From Verrucomicrobiota bacterium (GTDB lineage Bacteria > Verrucomicrobiota > Verrucomicrobiia > Limisphaerales > JACRJZ01), in NCBI GenBank assembly GCA_022711695.1, contig JAKLEJ010000274.1, positions 1 through 5,299 on the forward strand: a stretch of 5,299 bases of DNA. The letters run 5' to 3'. The position numbers and the translations under genes are program-made. Shown here one piece after another: positions 1 through 5,299 of the stretch (positions are counted from its first letter, which is position 1; every line of letters starts with the position of its first letter). The notes under the pieces are model-generated. The model saw only the letters and a program-made list of their open reading frames with translations, was not told the origin of the DNA and ran no database searches.

Positions 1-1
1 C

Positions 2-325
2 TACCTCTTCTCGGTGAAGGATGGTCCCAAGGTCTATTTCACCGGCGACACCGGCTATCACGAACTCCTGGGGGACGCCGTGGCTCCGCACAAGCCCGAC
101 GTCCTGGCGGCCGTCATCAACGGCGCCTTTCGCAATCTCAACCCCGCGGAAGCGGCGGCGCTCGCCCGGCGCATCGACGCCCGCGTGGTGATTCCCTGCC
201 ACCACGATCTCTTTGCGGACAACTGCCAGCCGCCGCAGATGCTCCGCACGCATCTGAAACTCCTGGGCATCGGGGACCGTTACCGGCTGCTGAAGCCAGG
301 CGCGCCCTTCGATTATCCCGCCTGA
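2..325 (+). CDS. UlaG-like metallo-beta-lactamase-fold hydrolase, C-terminal part (5' end outside window)
   Basis: This is the last 107 residues of a metal-dependent hydrolase of the MBL superfamily, closest in style to UlaG (L-ascorbate-6-phosphate lactonase) and its relatives. What is seen: the frame is already open at base 2 and ends with TGA at 323-325. Residues 11-18 read VYFTGDTG, the strand carrying the metal-binding Asp (D16 of the fragment). Residues 62-71 read VVIPCHHDLF, the motif with the last metal-binding His, resembling the VVIPFHHD-type motif of UlaG. NGAFRNLNPAEAA (40-52) followed by a helix is also typical of the group. The HxHxDH motif would lie upstream and is not in view. 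E. coli UlaG has about 354 residues, so roughly 250 are missing here. A GTG at base 14 is an internal Val, not the start, because homology continues before it. The protein should be cytoplasmic. The exact substrate cannot be told: the family includes lactonases, phosphodiesterase-like enzymes and uncharacterised members. A link to the sugar genes downstream is possible but unproven. Confidence 0.85.
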   Translation, partial: YLFSVKDGPKVYFTGDTGYHELLGDAVAPHKPDVLAAVINGAFRNLNPAEAAALARRIDARVVIPCHHDLFADNCQPPQMLRTHLKLLGIGDRYRLLKPGAPFDYPA

Positions 326-332
326 GGACAAA

Positions 333-340
333 AAGGAGAT
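333..340 (+). promoter_or_regulatory. Orphan Shine-Dalgarno-like site AAGGAGAT
   Basis: AAGGAGAT lies 7 bases after the stop of the UlaG-like gene and is a textbook Shine-Dalgarno sequence. However, no ATG, GTG or TTG follows at a usable distance (341-355 contains none). It may be the remains of a translation start for a once-adjacent downstream gene, now cut off by the hairpin-rich DNA that follows, or it may be chance. Neither complete gene in the window has an equally good site. Confidence 0.25.
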
Positions 341-437
341 CAGCCGACGGACCGCTCCGCCTGCCTGCTGCTTCGAGAACGCCCTGGCTTGACTCGAATC
401 TCTCGCGGCATTGCGCAGGCGCCGGCAAACCCCTCCT

Positions 438-473
438 GCCTGAGACGGAAGGCGACGCCTTCCATCGCCAGGC
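438..473. repeat. Two-part inverted repeat (stem-loop)
   Basis: The inner arms GGAAGGCG (447-454) and CGCCTTCC (456-463) are perfect inverted copies around a single central base. Outer arms GCCTG (438-442) and CAGGC (469-473) also pair, separated from the inner stem by 4 and 5 unpaired bases. Together they can fold into one interrupted hairpin in DNA or RNA. There is no T-run after it, so it is not a standard terminator. It lies 57 bases before the larger palindrome and may belong to the same element. Confidence 0.55.
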
Positions 474-530
474 CCAGACAACCACTCGTCTCGATCCCCG
501 GTCGTCCCCTTCCCAGGCCCCAACCCCCGC

Positions 531-566
531 CAACATTCCTTGTCCCACGTGGGACAAGGAATGTTG
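531..566. repeat. Perfect 36-bp palindrome
   Basis: The half-site CAACATTCCTTGTCCCAC (531-548) is followed immediately by its exact reverse complement (549-566), with the symmetry centre at CAC|GTG and no spacer. Allowing one mismatch (530/567), two more pairs (528-529 with 568-569) extend the symmetry to 42 bp. Because it is self-complementary, both strands encode the same peptide across it (LVPRGTRNV in one frame). A perfect spacer-less palindrome of this size is far beyond chance. It could be a dispersed palindromic repeat, a cruciform- or hairpin-forming element, or a dimeric protein-binding site. No T-run follows on either side, so simple termination is less likely. Assignment to a named repeat family is not possible from this window. 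Confidence 0.9.
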
Positions 567-609
567 ACGCGTTGCAGCCAGTGGCAGGGCTGGAGAATAC
601 GTGCATCAG

Positions 610-627
610 AGGCGGGGCCAACCGCCT
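610..627. repeat. Small hairpin (6-bp stem, 6-base loop)
   Basis: AGGCGG (610-615) and CCGCCT (622-627) are inverted copies around the loop GGCCAA. It lies about 75 bases before the -35 box of the regulator promoter. A 6-bp stem in GC-rich DNA can arise by chance, so function is unproven. It could at most be an upstream protein-binding site. Confidence 0.3.
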
Positions 628-700
628 GCTTGGGGAGCATTTGCCGTCGCGGTTTAGCTCCGGTGACTCTCGGTGGGGATTCAGCGGGCTGGTTCGCGGA

Positions 701-729
701 TTGACGATCGAGCGATCTCTCCGTACAGT
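701..729 (+). promoter_or_regulatory. Putative sigma70 promoter for the AraC-family regulator
   Basis: A -35 box TTGACG (701-706, 5 of 6 matches to TTGACA) is followed after exactly 17 bases by a -10 box TACAGT (724-729, 4 of 6 matches to TATAAT). Transcription would begin near 735-737, only about 11-13 bases before the ATG at 748. This gives a very short leader with no room for a normal Shine-Dalgarno site. The position argues for the ATG at 748 over the in-frame GTG at 673, which lies before the promoter. The -10 box is only moderate and other sigma factors are not excluded. Confidence 0.45.
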
Positions 730-747
730 GACGGCCGCATCGCCGCC

Positions 748-1716
748 ATGAAGAATGTCGCCGCGCATCCGGCCAAACTGACCGAGCTGGCCTGGCTGCT
801 GGACGTGACCGAATCGCGCCAGCCGCTCAGCGAAACCAGCCCGGTGTGGGTGCGCCGCGGCCTGGTGGAATCGGGTCCGCCCACCCCGCATCCGGAGTGC
901 CATCCCTACTGCGAAATCAGCATCGCGCTCGAAGGCGAGGGCACCAGCCTGGTCCAGGGCGAGGAAGGCGTCCGTCTCCCTGGCGAGTTGCTGCTGCTGG
1001 GTCCGGGCATCCCCCATTGGGGCTCAATTCAGAAGTTCCCCCTCCGCTCCATCACCATCTATTTTCTGCCGTCGGTGCTGATCGAGATGGGTCCCGTCAG
1101 CGACGGCGTGCGCATTCTGAGCCGTTTCACCGCCAAGCAGTCCCTGGAACAACGGCTGGCGCGCCCGCCAAAGCCCTTGCGGCAGCGCCTCATCGATCTG
1201 TTCACCGACGCCGCCGCGGAATTCGAGCAGCAGCGCCTGGGCCGGGAGATGCGGCTGAGGGGCCTGCTGGTGGAGGCGGCGGTCCAGCTTGTGCGCTGGG
1301 AGGAGGCGGAGGGCCGGAGAATCGGCGCCGAGCACCTCGAGGCCGATTGGCGGCCAATCGCGCGCGCCCTGCAATGGCTGCGCGAGCATTACACGGACCC
1401 GGTGTATGCCCGGAACGTGGCGCGCGCCGCCGGCATGAGCGAGTCGCGGCTGAAGATTCTCTTTCAGAACGCCCTGGGCATGTCCTGGGTGAAATACCTA
1501 CAGGGCTATCGCATCCATCGCGCCGCCGCGATGCTGAGCGAATCCGGACACAACGTGACCGAGGCCGCCCTGGCGGTCGGGTTCGAGAGCCTGAGCCATT
1601 TTAACGCCACCTTCCGTTCCTTCATGGGGGTGTCCCCGAGCCACTATGGCCTCCAGGAGCGAAAGAACTCCGGGCCGGCAGAACCGAAACCGGCAGCCCC
1701 CGCCAGGCGACGCTGA
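748..1716 (+). CDS. AraC-family transcriptional regulator with N-terminal cupin sensor
   Basis: A complete 322-residue cytoplasmic one-component regulator. Residues about 45-110 form a cupin-like ligand-binding domain, with H48, H52 and E56 in a cupin-style histidine cluster and LLLLGPGIPHW (81-91) as the second cupin motif. A helical linker follows (about 130-200). Residues about 203-302 are the AraC DNA-binding domain with two helix-turn-helices: IARALQWLREHYTDP opens it, VARAAGMSESRLKILFQ is the first recognition region, and the family signature ALAVGFESLSHFNATFRSF (275-292) leads to GVSPSHY (294-300). A Pro/Ala/Arg-rich tail of about 20 residues ends the protein. The start at 748 is preferred over the in-frame GTG at 673 because the domain homology begins after it and a promoter-like sequence lies between. 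No good ribosome site is visible. The glycosidase gene begins 53 bases downstream, so this is probably its local activator. The effector is unknown; rhamnose or a rhamnosyl oligosaccharide is a reasonable guess from context only. Confidence 0.93.
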   Translation: MKNVAAHPAKLTELAWLLDVTESRQPLSETSPVWVRRGLVESGPPTPHPECHPYCEISIALEGEGTSLVQGEEGVRLPGELLLLGPGIPHWGSIQKFPLRSITIYFLPSVLIEMGPVSDGVRILSRFTAKQSLEQRLARPPKPLRQRLIDLFTDAAAEFEQQRLGREMRLRGLLVEAAVQLVRWEEAEGRRIGAEHLEADWRPIARALQWLREHYTDPVYARNVARAAGMSESRLKILFQNALGMSWVKYLQGYRIHRAAAMLSESGHNVTEAALAVGFESLSHFNATFRSFMGVSPSHYGLQERKNSGPAEPKPAAPARRR

Positions 1717-1769
1717 GTCGAGCGAAGCATGGCTGGAGCCGACCCCGCCAAACAGAACCCCGCATTGTC

Positions 1770-1847
1770 ATGATCTCGTTCTTCAAACGCTGCAAATGGT
1801 CTTTTGTTTCATTGGTCGCAGTTCTGTCCCTCGAAGGGGTCCGGGCC
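1770..1847 (+). other. Signal peptide of the GH106-type enzyme
   Basis: Residues 1-26 show a basic n-region (K6, R7, K9), a hydrophobic core WSFVSLVAVLSL (10-21) and a c-region ending V-R-A, giving Sec/SPase I cleavage most likely after A26 (A27 is an alternative). There is no lipobox cysteine at the cleavage site and no twin-arginine motif, so the mature enzyme should be soluble in the periplasm or outside the cell. This segment fixes ATG 1770 as the start even though the frame stays open upstream. Confidence 0.75.
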
Positions 1848-4800
1848 GCGGATTCGCTGGCGGATGGCTTCACGCGGCCGCCGGAGCACACCAAGCCCTG
1901 GTGCTACTGGTATTGGATCAGTGACAACCTCTCGAAAGAGGGCATCACCCGCGACCTCGAAGCCATGAGCCGCGTGGGAATTGGCGAAGCCTTTATCGGC
2001 AATATCTTCCTCGATGATGTGCCGGCCGGTCCAACCAAAGTCCTGACCCCCGCGTGGTGGGACCTGGTCGAGCATGCCATCCGCGAGGGCGGCCGGGTGG
2101 GCGTGAACATCGGCATGTTCAACTGCCCCGGCTGGAGCCAGTCCGGCGGCCCGTGGATCCAGCCCGGGCAGGCCATGCGCCATCTCGCGGCCCCGGAGAT
2201 CCGCGTCACCGGCCCCCGAAGACTCGCACAGAAGCTGCCCGCGCCCCAGGGCTTCTTTCAGGACGTGGCCCTGCTGGCGTTTCCCGCGCCGCTCCACGAC
2301 GCCGATTCGATCGCCTCCCGCTCGCCGAAAATCTCCTGCGCTCCCGCGGCGCCCGGGGTGGAGAAGCTGCTGGACGGCAACCCCGCGACGATGTTCGCGT
2401 TTCCTGACGGCGCCGGCCGGGGACACAACGCCTTCACCCTCGACCTGACCGTGAGCGATCCGTTTACGGCGCGATCCCTGCAGCTCACGCCGGCGGAGGA
2501 ATCGTTCGGCGCGAATGTCGAGCTGAAGGCAGCGGACTCCGACGGCCGCTTCCAGACCGTGCGCCGGTTCAAATGCGACCGCTCGAACATGTCGCCGGGC
2601 GTGGGTTTCCTGCCGCGCGGCCCGGTGGCGATTTCTTTTCCCGCAACTGCGGCTCGCAGTTTCCGGCTTGTGTTCACGGGCTGGTTCGGCAGCAGCCGGC
2701 GGGCCGCACTGGCGGAGGTCAGCCTGTCCGGCGCGGCCCGCCTGGAGTCTTTCGTCGAAAAGCAACTCGGCAAGATGCATCCCACCCCGCTGCCGATGTG
2801 GGACACCTATCTCTGGCCAACGCAGGCCGAGCCTGACGCCGCGGGCCTGGTCATTCCGCAGGGCAGCGTGCAGGACCTGAGCCGGAACCTTGCCGGCGAC
2901 GGCACGCTGATCTGGGATGTTCCGCCCGGCGAGTGGGTCATCCAGCGCATTGGCATGAGGCCCACCGGGATGAAGAATTCCCCGGCCTCGCCGGAGGGAC
3001 AGGGCCTGGAGGTGGACAAGATGAATCGGGCGCTGGCGCAGCGCCACTTCGACGCGTTCATCGGCGAGGCGCTGAGGCGCGTGCCGGCGTCCGCGCGCCA
3101 GGCTTTCACCCGTGTGGTGGCCGACAGCTACGAAATGGGATCGCAGAACTGGACGGACGGCTTCGATGCGCAGTTTAGGGAGCGCTACGGTTACAATCCG
3201 CGTCCGTGGCTGCCCGTGCTCAGCGGCCGCCTGGTGGGCAGCGCGGACCAGAGCGAGCGTTTCTTGTGGGATTTGCGGCGACTGGTGGCCGATCGCGTGG
3301 CGACCGACTACGTCGGCGGACTGCGCGACGCCTGCAAGCCCCAGGCGCTTGGCCTTTGGCTCGAAAACTACGGCCATTGGGGGTTCCCCAGCGAATTCCT
3401 GAAGTATGGCGGCGAGTCTGACCGCGTCGGCGGGGAGTATTGGGTCACGGGAGACCTGGGATCGATCGAATGCCGCGCGGCCTCGTCCTGCGCAAACACC
3501 TACGGCAAACCGTTTGTTTCAGCCGAGTCCTTCACCGGCGGGCCGGCCTTCCAGAATGCGCCCGGCGCGCTGAAAGCTCGTGGTGACTGGGCGTTCTGCG
3601 AGGGGGTCAATCATTTCGTGCTCCATGTCTATATCCACCAGCCGTGGGAGGAGCGGATTCCCGGCGTCAACGCCTGGTTCGGCACAGAGTTCAACCGCCA
3701 CAACACCTGGTTCGAACAGAGCCGGGCCTGGGTGGACTACCTCCGCCGCTGTTGCTGGTTGTTGCAGCAGGGCCACCGCGTGGCCGATGCGGCTTACTTC
3801 ATCGGCGAGGACGCGCCCAAAATGACAGGCGTCCGCCGGCCCGAGCTGCCCCCGGGCCGCGATTTCGATTACATCAACGCGGACGTCATCAAAACAACGC
3901 TGCGCGTCCGGGACGGCCTGCTCACCCTGCCCCATGGGACCACCTACCCCGTGCTGGTTCTCCCGGGACTCGACACCATGCGCCCCGAAGTGCTGCGCAA
4001 GGTGCGAGACCTTGTCCAAGAGGGCGCGACCGTTCTCGGCCCGCCCCCCTCGCGCTCGCCCAGCCTCGAAGGCTTCCCTGCCTGCGACGAGGAAGTGCGC
4101 AAATTGGCGGCCGAACTGTGGGGCGCCGCCTCTGCCGCCCAGCCGGGCGAACGGCCCTTCGGCAAGGGCCGCGTCTTCTGGGGCAAATCCCTGGAGCAGG
4201 TCTATGCCGCGCTCCGCACACCCACCGATTTCGAAAGCTCGACCCCGCTCCGCTTCACCCATCGGCGCAACGGCGCCACGGATATCTACTTCGTCGCCAA
4301 CCCGAAAGCCGAGCCTCTCGCAACCACCGCCGCGTTTCGCGCCGGCAACCGCGCCCCGGAACTCTGGCGGCCAGACACGGGCCAGATCGAAAGGCCCGCT
4401 CTCTACGACACCGCCGGCGGCGTGACCCGACTGCCGCTGTCCTTCGGGCCGCACGGCTCGATGTTCGTCGTGTTTCGCGACACCGCCGCGCCTTCCGCCG
4501 GGCGCGTGGTTGCCGTTTGGCGGGATGGGCGCGAAATCCTCAGCACAACCGTGGCTCCGAACGCGGCCGGCACGCAAGACGACAGCCCGAACAATTTTAC
4601 CTTCGCCGCGTGGATCAAGCCCGCCGACGCCACCCCCCTGTTCAGCGAGACCAACCGCGGCGTTGTCGGCCTGGGCGCAAAACGCAACGACGCCCTGACC
4701 GCTCCGCACGGCGACAGTTTCGGCGGAAGCGGTCACGCCGGATGCGGCCTGGCGGTGGGCGCCAACGGCGTTTGCGTGTTCGAGCACGGCGCCAATTACT

Positions 4801-5299
4801 TCGCGCCCACACTGGTCCACGCTGCGCGCCTGGAGGACTGGACTCATGTGGCGGTGGTCTATCGCGAGGGCCAGCCCAGCCTCTTTCTCGACGGGGCGCC
4901 TGCCCGCACAGGCTTGAAGAGCGAGCACATCGTCCATGCCCGCGCTCGCGCAGGCGGCTCCTCCCGCTACCGCGGAAAGCTCGGCGCCTTCACCCAGATC
5001 GACCGTGCGCTCAGCCAGCACGAGGTGGCCGAACTGGCCAAAACGACACCGCGGCCGGACGGAACGATGGAGGGGCCCGCGATTCAGCTCACCCAAAAGG
5101 GGAACGACCTGGCCGCCCTGGCAAGCCTGGCCGGCGAGTATGAACTCACCTTCGCCGACGGCCGACGCCAGAGCCTCGATATCCGCAACGTGCCGCAACC
5201 CCAAACGCTCGATGGCCCCTGGCAGGTGCGCTTCACCGCCGGGTGGGGCGCGCCCGAACAAGCGACTTTCGACTCCCTCTGCGACTGGACACAGCGTCC
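1770..5299 (+). CDS. Secreted GH106-type (alpha-L-rhamnosidase-related) glycoside hydrolase with LamG domain, 3' end outside window
   Basis: The frame from ATG 1770 is open to the window end (1,176 codons, no stop). Order of parts: signal peptide (1-26); GH106 N-terminal region opening with DGFTRPPEHTKPWCYWYW (32-49); a galactose-binding/F5-8C-like module (about 188-320); the catalytic core (about 325-665) with VADSYEMGSQNWTDGF, LWLENYGHWGF and VSAESFTGG; a GATase-like alpha/beta region (about 670-815); a beta-region ending GPHGSMFVVFRDT; a LamG-like domain (about 940-1093); then the start of a C-terminal beta-sandwich with LDGPWQVRF (1147-1155). GH106 enzymes are inverting, calcium-linked alpha-L-rhamnosidases acting on pectins and similar glycans. 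E455 (in DSYE), E532 (LWLENYG) and E586 (AESFT) are the conserved acidic candidates, with E455 and E586 the likelier catalytic pair by position relative to Bacteroides BT0986 (from memory). The signal peptide implies export to periplasm or outside. Its start lacks a clear Shine-Dalgarno site and may depend on coupling to upstream translation. The family call is firm; rhamnose specificity is not, because many related proteins are untested. Confidence 0.93.
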   Translation, partial: MISFFKRCKWSFVSLVAVLSLEGVRAADSLADGFTRPPEHTKPWCYWYWISDNLSKEGITRDLEAMSRVGIGEAFIGNIFLDDVPAGPTKVLTPAWWDLVEHAIREGGRVGVNIGMFNCPGWSQSGGPWIQPGQAMRHLAAPEIRVTGPRRLAQKLPAPQGFFQDVALLAFPAPLHDADSIASRSPKISCAPAAPGVEKLLDGNPATMFAFPDGAGRGHNAFTLDLTVSDPFTARSLQLTPAEESFGANVELKAADSDGRFQTVRRFKCDRSNMSPGVGFLPRGPVAISFPATAARSFRLVFTGWFGSSRRAALAEVSLSGAARLESFVEKQLGKMHPTPLPMWDTYLWPTQAEPDAAGLVIPQGSVQDLSRNLAGDGTLIWDVPPGEWVIQRIGMRPTGMKNSPASPEGQGLEVDKMNRALAQRHFDAFIGEALRRVPASARQAFTRVVADSYEMGSQNWTDGFDAQFRERYGYNPRPWLPVLSGRLVGSADQSERFLWDLRRLVADRVATDYVGGLRDACKPQALGLWLENYGHWGFPSEFLKYGGESDRVGGEYWVTGDLGSIECRAASSCANTYGKPFVSAESFTGGPAFQNAPGALKARGDWAFCEGVNHFVLHVYIHQPWEERIPGVNAWFGTEFNRHNTWFEQSRAWVDYLRRCCWLLQQGHRVADAAYFIGEDAPKMTGVRRPELPPGRDFDYINADVIKTTLRVRDGLLTLPHGTTYPVLVLPGLDTMRPEVLRKVRDLVQEGATVLGPPPSRSPSLEGFPACDEEVRKLAAELWGAASAAQPGERPFGKGRVFWGKSLEQVYAALRTPTDFESSTPLRFTHRRNGATDIYFVANPKAEPLATTAAFRAGNRAPELWRPDTGQIERPALYDTAGGVTRLPLSFGPHGSMFVVFRDTAAPSAGRVVAVWRDGREILSTTVAPNAAGTQDDSPNNFTFAAWIKPADATPLFSETNRGVVGLGAKRNDALTAPHGDSFGGSGHAGCGLAVGANGVCVFEHGANYFAPTLVHAARLEDWTHVAVVYREGQPSLFLDGAPARTGLKSEHIVHARARAGGSSRYRGKLGAFTQIDRALSQHEVAELAKTTPRPDGTMEGPAIQLTQKGNDLAALASLAGEYELTFADGRRQSLDIRNVPQPQTLDGPWQVRFTAGWGAPEQATFDSLCDWTQR
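4587..5048 (+). other. LamG/concanavalin-A-like domain inside the GH106-type protein
   Basis: Residues about 940-1093 match the LamG (Laminin_G_3) pattern: NFTFAAWIKP at the first strand, a middle part with GLAVGANGVCVFEHG, the hallmark WTHVAVVYREGQPSLFLDG, and the closing GKLGAFTQIDRALSQHEVAEL. Such domains are jelly-roll modules that often bind glycans or act as structural spacers. GH106-like sequence lies on both sides: FVVFRDT before, and the GPWQVRF beta-sandwich after. So this is a nested insertion, not a terminal add-on. Boundaries are approximate to about 10 residues. Confidence 0.8.

Larger units (their letters stand above)
326..747. other. Non-coding gap with repeat-like, hairpin-rich DNA and a promoter
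   Basis: This 422-base gap separates the UlaG-like gene from the regulator. The frames open here on both strands look like chance: their products are Arg/Pro/Ser-rich, have no recognisable domain, and run through the inverted repeats and into the regulator gene. What it does hold is an AAGGAG motif at 333-338, a composite stem-loop at 438-473, a perfect palindrome at 531-566, a small hairpin at 610-627 and a sigma70-like promoter at 701-729. No rho-independent terminator (GC stem plus T-run) follows the UlaG-like gene. The stretch of about 350-570 has the feel of a dispersed intergenic repeat element, but copy number cannot be judged from one window. Confidence 0.7.

Noticed and set aside
326..400. 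Terminator after the UlaG-like gene
   Set aside because: No GC-rich stem followed by a T-run is present; the nearest stem-loops are over 100 bases downstream and lack T-runs.
661..675. CGGTG repeated at 661-665 and 671-675 as an AraC operator
   Set aside because: Five-base repeats 10 bases apart are too short and common in GC-rich DNA; AraC-type sites are usually longer half-sites about two helical turns apart.
340..1017. Frames on both strands through the gap that share the peptide LVPRGTRNV
   Set aside because: The shared peptide is simply the result of the self-complementary palindrome at 531-566. Neither product has a recognisable domain. The resemblance to a thrombin cleavage site is chance, not a cloning-vector trace.
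846..1604. Plus-strand 252-codon frame inside the AraC-family gene
   Set aside because: An out-of-frame shadow rich in Arg, Gly and Pro; the AraC frame has full domain homology.
1809..3377. Long minus-strand open frame (522 codons) opposite the glycosidase
   Set aside because: It lies wholly antisense to a frame with clear GH106 homology. Its product is Arg/His/Ala/Gly-rich with no recognisable domain, as expected of a shadow frame in GC-rich DNA.
3644..5143. Plus-strand 499-codon frame overlapping the glycosidase
   Set aside because: It is a different frame of the same DNA. The product is extremely Arg/Pro/Ala-rich, and the GH106 frame keeps homology across the whole stretch, so there is no frameshift.
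3519..5261. Long minus-strand open frame (580 codons)
   Set aside because: Antisense to the GH106 catalytic core and LamG domain, low-complexity Gly/Ala/Arg composition and no family motifs, so a shadow frame.
1..5299. CRISPR array, tRNA/rRNA genes, transposase or phage genes
   Set aside because: No regular direct repeats with spacers, no cloverleaf-like sequence and no mobile-element protein motifs were seen on either strand.

Overview
The window is GC-rich (about two thirds G+C by eye) bacterial DNA. It carries three genes on the + strand, two of them cut by the window edges, and one 422-base non-coding gap. The genes look like a secreted-glycosidase locus of a soil or aquatic carbohydrate degrader. 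The best guess for the lineage is Verrucomicrobiota or a relative (PVC group). That guess rests on the gene style (a cupin-AraC regulator directly before a large secreted GH106-type enzyme with a LamG domain), the lack of clear Shine-Dalgarno sites before the two complete starts, and a palindrome-bearing intergenic element. It is an inference, not a proof.

Layout. Bases 2-325 hold the C-terminal 107 residues of a metallo-beta-lactamase-fold hydrolase of the UlaG-like (L-ascorbate-6-phosphate lactonase-like) group. Bases 326-747 are non-coding and structured. They hold an orphan Shine-Dalgarno-like AAGGAG just after the first gene, a two-part stem-loop (438-473), a perfect 36-bp palindrome (531-566), a small hairpin (610-627) and a good sigma70-like promoter (701-729). 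Bases 748-1716 encode a complete 322-residue AraC-family regulator with an N-terminal cupin sensor. From 1770 to the end of the window one frame stays open without a stop for 1,176 codons. It encodes an exported GH106-type (alpha-L-rhamnosidase-related) glycoside hydrolase with a signal peptide, a galactose-binding/F5-8C-like module, the catalytic core, a LamG/concanavalin-like domain and the start of a C-terminal beta-sandwich. Its 3' end lies outside the window.

How they fit together. The regulator and the hydrolase are 53 bases apart on the same strand with no visible promoter or terminator between them. The simplest reading is an operon in which a cytoplasmic sugar sensor controls itself and an exported enzyme that removes rhamnose-like sugars from plant or algal polysaccharide. 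The UlaG-like gene is separated by the repeat-like gap and its promoter, so a functional link to the other two is uncertain. I see no CRISPR array, RNA gene, transposase or clear novel system. The most unusual items are the perfect palindrome with its neighbouring hairpin and the LamG domain nested inside the GH106 architecture.
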